A stretch of DNA of 64,000 nt from Paralvinella palmiformis. Its lineage: Eukaryota; Annelida; Polychaeta; Terebellida; Alvinellidae. The notes under the pieces were generated by a model, which did no database searches, was not told the DNA's origin, and saw nothing but the letters and a program-made list of their open reading frames with translations. A program made the position numbers and the translations under genes. Location: NCBI GenBank assembly GCA_025642065.1, contig JAODUP010000015.1, positions 406,001 through 470,000 on the forward strand. Reading direction: 5' to 3'. Below, piece by piece: positions 26,878-37,590 of this stretch (position 1 is its first letter; each line of letters begins with the position of its first letter).

Positions 26878-27046
26878 AGGGGCGCCTCAGTGGTCTAGCG
26901 GTAGCGTGTTTGACCACAGATCACTATCACCCGTGTTCGAATCCCGGCGTGGGCATATCTGAAGGTTGTTTCGTCTTTCACTTCGTCTCGGCCCATTTAG
27001 CCTACCTTGTGCACAAAAGTGGCCGTAAAACATCAATCATTATCAT
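26878..27046 (+). mobile_element. tRNA-derived SINE, family A, with perfect target-site duplication
   Basis: Box A is TGGTCTAGCGGTAGC and box B is GTTCGAATCCCGG. The body GGGCATATCTGAAGG through GTGGCCGTAAAACATC matches the copy at 14053. A perfect 13-nt duplication CTGAAACGATTAT lies at 26865-26877 and 27047-27059. The duplication is intact, so the insertion is probably fairly recent. Confidence 0.93.
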
Positions 27047-27224
27047 CTGAAACGATTATCTAATATAATTAATTAACACTTCATTATTTGAGGGTGTTTT
27101 CCAAAGATCCACGAAAACTACCCGTGTAAAACTGATAATTAAAGAAACCTACATTGTACTATAATATTCTAAACAATTACAGATGTGTTTCGAATTGAAT
27201 TTTCATCTAAAATAATTGAAGATG

Positions 27225-27575
27225 CCGGTTCTTTTACGTCACCTAAACAAATATACTGCATTTGATACAGTTAATCATAACGTTTCTGTAAGTTGAAATT
27301 CGTGTTCGGTTTATCAGATAAAGTACTTGAATAGTTTTAATCTGATTTAGTTGATGATGATGATCGATTCGAACTCGAGTAGTAGTGATCTGTGGTACAA
27401 TGCGCTACCAAGTAGACCACAGAGGCACCCTAAATCCGATTTAGAACAAAACTCTGAAAGAGTATCTCTGGTTACGGTAGTTTATCTAATGTATTGTCAG
27501 AACTTCTGCTATTATTATCTGATGTAAGACAGGGTTCCATTGGTTTTCGCAAAATATACATACTCTTAGGAATAT
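27225..27575 (+). pseudogene. Decayed LINE reverse-transcriptase fragment interrupted by a SINE
   Basis: Conceptual translation in broken frames shows reverse-transcriptase words in the right order: TAFDTVNHNV (about 27258-27288), then a SVYQIKYL-like stretch, then after the SINE SDLEQNSERVSLV and SDVRQGSIG (about 27520-27545). These match the AFDTVNH and GV-QGS-LGP blocks of CR1/Jockey-like elements. Stops and a frameshift show it is dead. The insertion at 27351 splits it. Confidence 0.6.
27351..27432 (-). mobile_element. Short, internally deleted family A SINE inside a LINE remnant
   Basis: On the minus strand it reads box A (TGGTCTACTTGGTAGC), box B (GAGTTCGAATC) and then goes straight to an (ATC)n tail, so the roughly 90-bp body of the full copies is missing. 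It is flanked by 12-nt duplications with one mismatch (27339-27350 AATCTGATTTAG, 27433-27444 AATCCGATTTAG). The short form was therefore the one that transposed. Confidence 0.8.
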
Positions 27576-27611
27576 ATATTATCATTGGATCTCGAAAATG
27601 ACTTAATTGTT

Positions 27612-27653
27612 TATATATATATATATATATATAAAGTGTCTATATATATATAT
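27612..27653. repeat. (TA)n microsatellite, two tracts
   Basis: Two TA tracts separated by AAGTGTC, next to the LINE remnant. Confidence 0.9.
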
Positions 27654-28223
27654 AAAGTAGAATATTGTATTGCTAATGTTTGACTGTAGATGATTAAAAA
27701 ACTTCTAACATTAAATGATAATAAAACAAATATTATTTATAATGAATTTAGTGCATTGTGTCAATTTCCTAAAGCGATTACATACATCTTATTGGAGTAT
27801 CGATGTACATCACTTTTGAATGTTTCCTGTTAGTAAGGGCTCTGCATTATTATTATTATTTTGATAATTAATATGGTTATGTTGTGGCGGTGGCTTTTAG
27901 GTGATTTCGAAAACTTAGTAACTTAGTTGTATAGTGACACTATACAATATATATATAAATACTGATCTAATGGTTTAAAAAAATATTATTATGCGCGTAC
28001 TTGGTAATTAAAAAAATGTACTTAATTGTAGCTACAACTTTGACTGAAAATACTCAATCCTCTGCATATTAATTTCTGTCAGTTAATTTTCTATAATCAG
28101 TTTATTATTGTTTCTCTCACATTTTTCAACAACAATTAGGGTAGAAATATATTTCTGTTCAATAGAATGCTAACACTGAACATCACATATAATCCACCAT
28201 TTTGGGATCCTTTATCTAAGTCC

Positions 28224-28345
28224 AGTTTAGCGATGGCGCAGTAGTTAGAACATTACACTGCAAACCACCAACTTGTGCGTTCGAATCCGATTCATACCTG
28301 TGTTTTGGGGATTTGTTCAAGATCGTCCCGCAACACAACGGAAAA
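28224..28345 (+). mobile_element. tRNA-derived SINE, family B fragment
   Basis: A box-A-like TAGCGATGGCGCAGTAGTTAG is followed by box B GCGTTCGAATCCGATTC and CCTGTGTTTTGGGGAT, the same order as in the copy near 56760. The 3' part is not clear. Confidence 0.55.
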
Positions 28346-28879
28346 TACCATTTATTTATCGAACTATCGAATTATACTTAAATCTGATCGAAATCTCGCT
28401 AATTTCAGTGATGGGAGCATTTACGATCAAGCTGATAACGGTAGTAGCCTGGAAACATAAAACGAGGGCGTAGATTCTCTGTGGATGATGGAATACACTC
28501 CCTTTCTACGACGATGGGTAGGATGTATAACATGATCCCTTCCTTTCAACCTTATTCACGGCCTCTTCCTGTCACTCACTTAAACTTGGCCAATGACGTT
28601 TATAGGCATATAATACATATTTGTATTTCTTTATTCAACACTCATCTCTTTCCTCGTCTCCTTATCCACTCGCCATCCAATGCACTAATTTAGTCGACAA
28701 TAATATTTTCTACCATTAGCAAGTACGGTGTCATACGCCGCTCTACGTCATTAATTAGTTCCAAAAGCCGTGACGTCACCCGTTTTTATTGTAAATACAT
28801 TTGTTTATGTTTTGATGTGATTTTATTGTATTTTTTATTATTTTTCTTTTATCAGTTATTGTTAATCTATTTATTTCAC

Positions 28880-29030
28880 GTCTTTTTATTATGACGCGGG
28901 TGACGTAGCTGCGTGACGTAACGACGGACGTAATGGCGTTCGCTGAACTGAAATTTGCTCCAGAAAAAGGCGTAAAGCGGATTTGACGTAAGCTATAATG
29001 ACATAAAGCGGGATATTACTGTAGTTGTAG
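28880..29030 (-). mobile_element. Possible end of a pogo/Tigger-like DNA transposon
   Basis: Read on the minus strand from about 29025 it begins CAGTAATATCCCGCTTTATG and continues with several TTACGTC/TGACGT words. That resembles the terminal repeats of pogo/Tigger-type elements. ACGTCACCCG at 28771-28780 is complementary to CGGGTGACGT at 28898-28907, but a full matching left terminus was not found. It may be a solo end or a decayed MITE. Confidence 0.3.
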
Positions 29031-30135
29031 GGAATGAGACCTATCCTACGTTTACATCTGGAGTACAGTTCCACTCCCACAGATATTTATATATCCGTGT
29101 TACAAATAAAGAAATAACCCCGAACACCTTGACATCGACAGAATCGAAATATTATTATCCATCTTATATGAATGTGTGACCCCCCCTCCCACCAAGGGGA
29201 TTAATTATAACCACACGGACGCTCCCAATAAGGTGCACGGCCGTTCTACCCTAGATTCCATCCCGCCCCCCTTCCCCAACCAGAATGCTTCCTATCCGCC
29301 AATACCTGCTTGGTTTATCTGAAAAGCAAACATCATCATGACCCAGAGATCGTACCTGGTGGCCAGCATCTAACCAATCTGATCTAATGAAAGTCGATAT
29401 GGCCATCGTAATCCGTTCAAATGGAAGTCTCAAGTGGCCTCTGTCGAAGATTGAGACATTCTCGGATACAAATCATGGTCTATGATAGCAAACAGAGATG
29501 AAGAGGTGTGTTCTTGTCGGATTACGGGCTTGTTAATAGAATGGTTCTGATTTTGTTGTGATCTTCGACGTATCGTTAAAGGAGGTCCCGACCGTGAGAT
29601 GTACGGTCTGTGGCTGGATTGTTTCAGACAGCTTCACAAAACTGAGTACACATCATTTAGGTAAGGGAGTAAATAGACCTACTGGGAGTCGTTATGTGTC
29701 TGCGTATGCCTGTTAGCGTGCGTATGTACGTATGTGTGTGTTTGTGTATGTGCCTTTTGCGTGTATGCGTTCACACACACACACACACACACTACCGAGA
29801 CTTAACACATTATTGTTACTTCAAATTAACTAACAGAGGCCATTAAATAGAATTAGTAGCACCGATTGTTAGAAGGGTTTCTAAACGGATTATAAAATAT
29901 TATTAGCTTTAGTCGTAGACAATGTTTTATGGAGAGATGATGGAAAAAGAAAAAGATGATACAAATCAGAGTGACCTTTGTTGTGATAATTAACTCCACT
30001 TTAGAATGACAACACAACCGTTATGGAGCAGATTTAATATACTGTTAATTTACTTATTATATGACACTTATGATAGTAGTATGGTGCAAATATTTGTCAT
30101 AATAAGGATGTACTGGGGAAAACTATACAATCGGG

Positions 30136-30137
<2 letters not shown>

Positions 30138-30186
<49 letters not shown>
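30138..30186. repeat. (TAA)n microsatellite
   Basis: About 16 ATA/TAA units. Confidence 0.95.
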
Positions 30187-30188
<2 letters not shown>

Positions 30189-30339
30189 GCAGTTCCTAGC
30201 ATGGCTGGACACTTCAATGAGAACGATCCAACAAGTCTGTAATTTAATGTACCTTTGTGTAAATAATTAGAAATAGATTAAGAATTTATAATCCATGTAT
30301 ATGGCATATTTGGGCTCGGATAGAAACCTTGCCAGTTCA

Positions 30340-30430
30340 CTGGTAGGACGGAGGAAAACTTACCTATCCATCTACAATAGCGCTATGGCCGGGATTCGAA
30401 CCAAGATGGCCCGCACATCCTCCCTTCTTC
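30340..30430 (-). mobile_element. Possible tRNA-derived SINE fragment
   Basis: GCCGGGATTCGAACC (about 30389-30403) is an exact box B on the minus strand. Box A is weak, so a family is not assigned. Confidence 0.3.
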
Positions 30431-30783
30431 GGTCACGGCTTTGTCAAGAATACTGTGTCATGTTTGTTATGGATCGAAACGGTTTTCAGATTTTGACTTT
30501 CGTTTGCACACGCGGCTAAAGGGGCGACTTTACATACGTCTGTAGCTGATATTGTCAATACCAAGACATTTAGGTCACATACATGGTGGACATCACCTCT
30601 GTAGATCAATCATATCAGCGTGTGCTAAATATTGGCTCGGTAACTCTATTGTTTATGGCATATTCCTATTAATTAAGTTCACATATTAGACGATAAACGG
30701 AGACACCCACGCACATGGATCCAGTCATCTATTGTGACACGCAAATTGACAGAAATCGAATGTCAATGGGGTAATTTATATTG

Positions 30784-30788
<5 letters not shown>

Positions 30789-30821
<33 letters not shown>
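30789..30821. repeat. (TA)n microsatellite
   Basis: About 16 TA units. Confidence 0.95.
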
Positions 30822-31273
30822 CTTTAATATGCTCGTCTTTGTTTACAATTGTTTATAAATTACTCTGTTTATCCTTGTGTTTTATCTTATCCTTTTGCAG
30901 TTTGGTAAACAAACAAGGTATTCTATTACACATATCGATGTATATTCACATCGACAACGTTTATAGGGTTTTGTGGCCTGATGTTTTTAACCATTTATTG
31001 TATTCGTACTGACGTGTTGTCTGTTATCCCGTCAGTACAGTGAAGTAAGTCGCCGGTGACAAATATGTTATTTACCCAGTCAGATAATGTCATCGAAAGG
31101 TTTAATATATGATTAACCGAAGATAATTGTATTCGCTGACAAAGGGGATGACTTCTGTCATCTCTACAATCACTTTAACCTGGTTTGGTTCTATGTTTGT
31201 GTAGGTGTGCGCGCGAGTTCTCCTGGTTTATGTGATGTGTATGGAGTGATGGGAGGCGGTCATTATTTGCTAG

Positions 31274-31329
31274 CGCGTGTGTTTGTGTATGTGTGTGCGC
31301 GCGCGCGCGCGTGTGTGTGTGTATGTGTG
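31274..31329. repeat. (GT)n/(GC)n compound microsatellite
   Basis: A GC-alternating core of about 14 nt is flanked by GT tracts. Alternating purine-pyrimidine of this kind can adopt Z-DNA. Confidence 0.9.
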
Positions 31330-31393
31330 CATTATTTTAGATTGCATTATTTAAAGGGAAAAAGTCAGACGAGTAATTCACTAATTCATTGTT

Positions 31394-31530
31394 TGAGTGA
31401 GTGAGTGAGTGAGTGAGTGAGTGAGTGAGTGAGTGAGTGTGAGTGAGTGAGTGAGTGGTGAGTGAGTGAGTGAGTGAGTGAGTCAGTCAGTCAGTCAGTC
31501 AGTCAGTCAGTCAGTCAGTCAGTCAGTCAG
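31394..31530. repeat. (GAGT)n/(CAGT)n tetranucleotide array
   Basis: GAGT units with two phase slips change abruptly to CAGT units near 31482. It lies about 0.5 kb upstream of a TATA-like motif. Confidence 0.95.
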
Positions 31531-31595
31531 AAGTTTTCGATATAACGGCATAAGATAGTTACTTAGTGTCATCCCTTTTTATTGACCCCCAACAC

Positions 31596-31608
31596 ATACA
31601 CACACACA

Positions 31609-31640
<32 letters not shown>

Positions 31641-31642
31641 CA
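31596..31642. repeat. (CA)n/(CACG)n array
   Basis: A short CA tract is followed by about eight CACG/GCAC units. Confidence 0.9.
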
Positions 31643-31998
31643 CGTGGCATGCCTACGGTACTAGCCGTAACTCGCCAAACCAACAAGTCGTACGTGTATA
31701 CAGTTATATCAACAAATAAGCGGGCCACTTTTCTAAGTGCATCAACGTAGACTGGAATTCTGTTCTAAGGTCGTTCTTTTCCCCTAAGTCAACGTTAAAA
31801 GCTACAGACCAGATACGACCTATTGAAGTCACCTCAACGTTTCTCCGAGATAAAATGTGTTAATGATTTCCTGATTTGCTTACAGCGCTAGGAAACCATA
31901 GCCACCTTATGCTGTGGTGTCGGGTTGCACGGTGCTCCTTAACGTCCACCGTAAACAAACCGTGGGCTAGGTTTTTTTTCCTTTCTTTTTAATAATAG

Positions 31999-32006
31999 TA
32001 TAAAAA
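31999..32006 (+). promoter_or_regulatory. Candidate TATA box upstream of the 32.5-kb first exon
   Basis: TATAAAAA lies 488 bp upstream of the ATG at 32494, in a CpG-normal region. A start site about 30 bp downstream would give a 5' UTR of roughly 460 nt. No experimental support. Confidence 0.3.
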
Positions 32007-32493
32007 ACTCTCCGCTGGCTAGATTTCGGCCAGACTCATTTATGCAGACCGCGGTGTGGACAAACTTTATCCGATCGCGGACAATATCTGGTCTCGATAT
32101 GAAGCCGTTGATCTTTAGCTTCTCTTTATTACTTTACAGTCTGTTTATTCGTCGTTTGTTTAATGTTTACAACGGAAGACGAACTGTCTCGGTGTGAAAG
32201 TCAACTGGTCGTGTTATAGATGTGTGTAGTTATAGAATCTACGGTCGATGATGGTATAGAGTGACACCGTCCGGCCTCCGTTCTAGAATGACTCTGGTTC
32301 GGCCTCTGTTAGTAACAGTTCGGTAAAGTGTTTGTTCTTCTTGCGTCCTGACCAACGTGTATCATCTATACCGGTCGTGTTGTTGTCGGCGGCTTCAATG
32401 GTGGTCGAATGTCTCTCCCGCCGTCTTATGTAATGTCCATTCTGTTCCCGCTCTGACCAGGACCGTGAAGAACAGCAAAGAACACCGTGGAAC

Positions 32494-32603
32494 ATGGCTA
32501 CTCCCCCTCTACTGCCCGGGAAGCGCTACCAGAGATTGGTTGGAGAAACATCGGATCCGATCCAAAGTGACTCGTCTATTTACACAGATACAAACCTGAG
32601 CAG
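32494..32603 (+). CDS. Candidate first coding exon (36 codons), probably of the KIF12-like kinesin
   Basis: ATGGCT sits in a good start context (GTGGAACATGG). The frame runs MATPPLLPGKRYQRL, then an acidic Ser/Thr-rich stretch to TNLS, and ends at CAG|GTTAGT in phase 2. Codon use and CpG content resemble the kinesin exons. The phase matches the acceptor at 57085, where the split codon becomes Arg. No other downstream exon in the window needs a phase-2 partner. Its length also suits a kinesin whose motor starts close to the N-terminus. The join over 24 kb is inferred; it could belong to another gene. Confidence 0.5.
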
Positions 32604-32700
32604 GTTAGTCTTCTAACTTATATAATTAATTGACTGTAGCAATCCTTTAAAGTGTTCACATAACAGGTATTTCATAATTACATAATACTATATTGTATTA

Positions 32701-32702
32701 AA

Positions 32703-32760
<58 letters not shown>

Positions 32761-32783
32761 GTGGTGGTGGTGGTGGTAATATA

Positions 32784-32836
<53 letters not shown>

Positions 32837-33174
32837 GTAGTAGTAGTAGTAGTAGCTATGGTAATGATCGTAGTAGCAGCAATTGTAGTGCTAGTAATAG
32901 TATTAGTAATTATAACCGTTGTATTTCTTATAATAAAAGTAATAGTAGTAGTGTTAGTAATAGTACTAGCAGTAGTAGTATTAGTAATAGTAGTAGTAGA
33001 AGTAGTATTAGTAATAGTAGTAGTATAAGTAATAGTAGTAGTATTAGTAATAGTAGTAGTATAAGTAATAGTAGTAGTATTAGTAGTAGCAGCAATAATA
33101 TTAGTAATAGTAGTAGTAGCAGTAGTATTAGTAATCGTAATAGTAGAAGTAGTAATAGTAGTAGTAGTAGTTGA
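32701..33174. repeat. Long compound trinucleotide array (TTA/GGT/TAA/TAG)
   Basis: About 18 TTA units, five GGT units, about 19 TAA units and then some 340 bp of TAG/AGT-rich imperfect repeats. The TTA and TAA blocks are complementary over roughly 50 bp and could form a long hairpin. It starts about 100 bp after the donor at 32604. Confidence 0.95.
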
Positions 33175-33587
33175 AGATTAGCGGTAGTATCTATTTTATT
33201 ACAATACTAAATTGGTATTTTGTAAGAGGAGAATGTCAGAATCGTACGTACCCCCCCCCCCCCCTCCCTCCCCACAAACAAGGAAACAAGTTATTGTAAT
33301 CAACCATTTCAGATTAGTAATAGGAGTTTTACTTTACATCCTTTAAACCCTATACCTCCATAAAGTGATACATAAATAACTCACTCTAGACATTGTTAAA
33401 CCTAAGTATTTGCCTATTTATAAATCAGGGCTACTATGGGACCCACTTAATCCGCTTTTGTAAGTGACAAATCTATCACCCCCCGCAGGGAAGTGGTGTC
33501 ATGTAGGCTGCGTACAGCAGCACATAAAAAAGTACCATTTGACACCACAGCTCGCAGTAAACAACGTGCGTGTGGTTCAATGATAAG

Positions 33588-33590
<3 letters not shown>

Positions 33591-33641
<51 letters not shown>
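33591..33641. repeat. (TA)n microsatellite
   Basis: About 25 TA units. Confidence 0.95.
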
Positions 33642-33646
<5 letters not shown>

Positions 33647-33798
33647 TTACTTTGAAACCACGGTTTACACTCAGCAGTAATTTTCTGTGGTTCAAAAGAA
33701 ATCTATTAATCAGAGCATTCGACACCACAGATGTTGACCTCAGCTTCATTCTAGGTTCTATTAACTAAACAAATCGTACCTATAGCAATTGTATGGAC

Positions 33799-33800
<2 letters not shown>

Positions 33801-33841
<41 letters not shown>
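33801..33841. repeat. (GT)n microsatellite
   Basis: About 20 GT units. Confidence 0.95.
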
Positions 33842-33843
<2 letters not shown>

Positions 33844-34544
33844 TGCTAGGACACCTATCCAAAGTTGTAGCTAACAGCGAGAAGTATAGGTAACCCAGAT
33901 TGTAAATTATCTCCTTGATACTGATTGGAGGATATTGTGACTAATTCTCAGGTAAGTCTACGTGTTGTTGTCAAGAAAAATAGCGCCATAAAATTGGAAA
34001 TAAGTCTGTCAGTGATTTATCTGTGATTTCGATAGAACTCGAACTAGTCTAAATGGATTCACAGTGTATGAGCTTCGTTAAAAACATTATATTACTTGTT
34101 CTAATTTGTTTTGACTTAATAAATATGAATTGTTGCGGTTGTGCTACGGTCTGTACACACACGTATTTGTGAATAAATTAAGAATAAATTGAATACCGAG
34201 AACTAAAAATAATCGCATATTATGACAGGTGTCTGAGGGGTTTATGTTTGTGTGTGTGTGGGGGGGGGGGTCGGGGTGATGTTTCTTTGTTTTACGATAT
34301 ATGATCTAGTTTCTTATTGCTACTGACGATTGCTTAACTACGTCAGTCAAATAAATAATTATTGATATTAACTTTATATGGTAAACATATCATAGACTTT
34401 GTCCGTACAGTTGGATGTTTACTTTCTTGGCCGCTGTTTTCTTTGTCCTTTTCATGTAATTCGAATCGATAAAGTTCCATTTGATCTTTTAAAACTAAAT
34501 TAAAGCATATAAATAATAACAAAGGAACCACGAAGTTTATAAGT

Positions 34545-34625
34545 GAGCTTTTGTGGCCTAGCGGTAAACCATCCGGCACTTGATGCAAAGGGTCACAGGT
34601 TCGGTCCCAACAAGAGGTCGAAACA
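34545..34625 (+). mobile_element. tRNA-derived SINE head, a third type
   Basis: Box A TGGCCTAGCGGTAA and box B GGTTCGGTCCC are spaced as in a tRNA gene. The stem pairing of a true tRNA was not apparent, and the sequence runs on without a terminator. It differs from families A and B. Confidence 0.5.
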
Positions 34626-35374
34626 ATCATTCAACGGTCTTTCATATGTTCTGTCTAAGTAGTGGCTTGATGAGTTTCAATACAGCTCGGACTATCGTGG
34701 GTGTGTGTGTGGGGGGGGGGGGTGAACTGGAGCCAAGAGAATAACATGCCAAACAGGATGTTCGTTATCTTAAACGCGAAAATGGCCGGTCGTATTATAT
34801 AATTGATGTCCCAAGGCAATGCTTGCTCGGTATCCTTCGAATTAAATGATAAAAGAAAAGGTCGTGTAAGTCCAAGCACAATGTAGCTTTATGGAAGAGA
34901 TTGGGTTTTGTTTATTATGGTATTTAGAGAGAGACTTGTTGGGTACTTTGTTTGATCTCAGTGTGGGCCATATCTGGGCCGTGTTTTGACGGCACTTATA
35001 CGTCGGATATAATCATTGGTATTTGATGTATGTTTCTTTGCATAATTGTATGCGACACAATACACCATTTTATATTTTTAATAAAGACAACACGGAACAC
35101 GCAACACAGGTTAACAAGGCCACGTGGAGTGTTTGGGGTCTTTGTTTGACAAACATGACGTCACATTCCGAAGTTTTCAATAGATTCTGGATTAAACTTT
35201 CGGCCATATGAGATGTGACTTTATTTCTAGGGAAAAAAATCTCTGATTGAAATTGATTTTAATATATAACACTAACATCTTGACTAATTTGGGAAACCTT
35301 TTCCTGCGACCTTTAAGCTGTGGTATATTATTCTCATATTAATAATTTTTTTTAAAAGGCTTGTTTTTATTGAG

Positions 35375-35665
35375 GCCAAATAATCCTGTGGATATTTTTA
35401 CTTTTTAATTATTTATATGTTCATATCAGTCAAGGTTTTCATCAATTAATTGACCTAGATATTTGACACATTTAACTCCATTAATTGTATTGACATCTAG
35501 TTTTAGTATGTATGAATTACCGTCCTTTGTTCTTGAGAAAAACACACGATCTATTTTACCTATATTTAGAGCTAATTTATTTACCTTAAGCTACTCAGCT
35601 AGTGATTCAATATCTATATTTAACAGTTTGTGTAATTCTTCGAATCCGTACCGTTGTAATTAACA
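35375..35665 (-). pseudogene. Decayed LINE reverse-transcriptase fragment (C-terminal part)
   Basis: On the minus strand it reads, with one stop, LKVNKLALNIGKIDRVFFS, then VNTINGVKCVKYLGQLIDENLD, then another stop and GLFGLNKNK. This is the order of the K-T / F-LG--ID--L blocks at the end of non-LTR reverse transcriptases. The plus-strand open frame here is a shadow. Confidence 0.65.
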
Positions 35666-36454
35666 TATTACTTTCTCTTTGCTAGATAACTCCTATATAT
35701 AACTTGCAAGATATAAGAACTGGAATGACTAATAATGCCAATAAAGGTAATTGTTATTGGAATCATTCGATAAAGGGATTGACCACCAAAGAATTGCCTT
35801 AAAGCGACTAGGTGTAACAAATATGCCCATCCACCCGTAGCGGTTACCCCGGGTGACGAAAAGGCTTGCGTGGCGAATGTACCCGCAGCTTAACCGGAAA
35901 AGCTACACCCACTCACTCCTCCATTACGAATAATTCGAAAGATGTCTGCGTCCATGTTCCATTTCGTCATTTAAAGGTTTTTGACGGCAATATTTAATAT
36001 GATGCTTACGTGGTAGTCGACTAGACATAGCTGTGTAAAGGAACAGTTTACCCTCAGATAATATTACTCAACTATGTATTGCTTTTAAAAGTAACCCCAC
36101 ATTTCCCGCTGATAATTATGAACTATACCTGATATCGTACATATCAGGAAATAATCCAATTTATTGTACGGCTACACCAGATACCAGATTCGAAGCCGAG
36201 GATGGGAAAAATTAAGTGCGTTGACGTCATCTGACACAAGGATCCTGTAGCCTTCTCCAGACTGACTCAGGTCACAGTTGCTATGACTTAGTTATCAACT
36301 GTACGCGTTACTATCTCACCCATTTTGTGTAGTACTGAATGATTGTTAGGGTTTTTGTGAGATTTTAGCTCGGAACAATATTTCAATAACATCGCGGAAA
36401 TGGAAATAGTTAATTTCGGCCGAGGTATATCTCGACTAAGTCACTGATGAATAA

Positions 36455-36455
<1 letters not shown>

Positions 36456-36491
<36 letters not shown>
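36456..36491. repeat. (AT)n microsatellite
   Basis: About 18 AT units. Confidence 0.95.
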
Positions 36492-36493
<2 letters not shown>

Positions 36494-36599
36494 ATACGTG
36501 GTTTGATACGTTACATCAGGTATGTGGTCGTAAACTTAATTACATGGGCCCATATTAGAATTTGAGCATAACCCACGGACGATTACCGATATAACAATT

Positions 36600-37255
36600 T
36601 GCTTCAGCATGTCAATAATGGCAGCACCATCCCATATCTTAGCACCAACATCCTACACAGGTAGTGAATCCTTTGTTATCCAGTCCAGCACGTCAGATTT
36701 TGATCCTTGTCGAAGTTGACCCATGTCGGATATGGATGGAGGTGATGGATGGCTTTCATACTGAAATAAGGTATCAAGCTTGCCTTGCCTATAGCTTGAC
36801 AGGCAATGTACAGCCGAGCAAATAGGGTACAATTGGTCTTCAGTGATGCAAATTACAATTTGCTCTTTGATTTTGGCTTCTCATGGGGAGTTTTGAATAG
36901 TGGCAATTTGTTCTTTTTCGCAATATCATTAAAGTGCATGTTTGCTGGATTTTTCAGTCATTCTGTCACAAAACTACGATATTATCCTTTCCCAATTTCC
37001 TCAACATTGTATATTGTGTGTATCACGTCTTTGCCCATGATGATTTTAGTATCGAGAATAAACAGATTACCTCTATCTTCCAGGTATGAGTTTCCAAAGT
37101 CGTCAAATGTAGACACCAGAGCGCGTACTTCTTGGGCAAATTTATTTTGAACACCAGGGTATTATTCATGGTGTTTGTGGGATTTCTCTCTATCATTGGC
37201 TGCTTTGAAGCTCTTTTCAAATTCAAATAAATCCGCTTGATCTGCATGGACTGCT
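36600..37255 (-). pseudogene. Decayed repeat-family ORF, left inverted fragment
   Basis: On the minus strand EVRALVSTFDDFGNSYLED and GNLFILDTK (about 37075-37140) are followed by stop-broken KKNKLPLFKTP, KSDLDW-like and DGAAIIDML-like words. From memory these belong to a repeated ORF that occurs in many copies in mollusc and cnidarian genomes; the family name is not known to me and the match was not checked. Plus-strand frames here are shadows. Confidence 0.5.
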
Positions 37256-37261
37256 TGTCCT

Positions 37262-37590
37262 GCTGACACTGATGCCTTCACCACCCTCTACTCGCAGTCA
37301 GAAGAGGTTGATCCACAGAGCTTGTCTGAGATAGAGATATTCATCATTAATATGTATAGTATAACATGTACCCTGAGCAGAGTTGATGAGGTGAGGAAGC
37401 AGCTCTTCACCCAGTGCCCTGCGACTATTGAGGTAATTCCTCCAACCAAAGCTCCTCTCTTTCAACACTTGAAAACAGCAGTGTACCAAGCTCTTGTGGT
37501 CACAAGCTCTTGTGCCAGTTCCAGATCTGTCCAGGGTAGAAGCCATATTGGACTAACCGGTCCTAAGCTTCAAATCCTGCTCTGATGCAA
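37262..37590 (+). pseudogene. Decayed repeat-family ORF, right inverted fragment
   Basis: The plus strand reads LYSQSEEVDP, then VDEVRKQLFTQ and EVIPPTKAPLFQHLKTAVYQA, then a frameshift and stops. In the same repeated ORF family, as remembered, this block lies near the C-terminus, whereas the fragment at 36600-37255 is from the N-terminal half and on the other strand. The two therefore represent a rearranged or head-to-head pair. Confidence 0.5.

Larger units (their letters stand above)
25800..32000. other. Intergenic repeat-rich region
   Basis: No coding gene is supported. It holds a family A SINE at 26878, a LINE remnant split by a second SINE at 27.2-27.6 kb, a family B SINE at 28.2 kb, a possible DNA-transposon end at 28.9 kb, a possible SINE at 30.35 kb and simple repeats at 27.6, 30.1, 30.8, 31.3, 31.4 and 31.6 kb. 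Confidence 0.6.

Noticed and set aside
31394..31530. Regular array considered as CRISPR-like
   Set aside because: Unit is four bases with no spacers; it is a microsatellite in animal DNA. The arrays at 54.3 and 63.2 kb also lack spacers.
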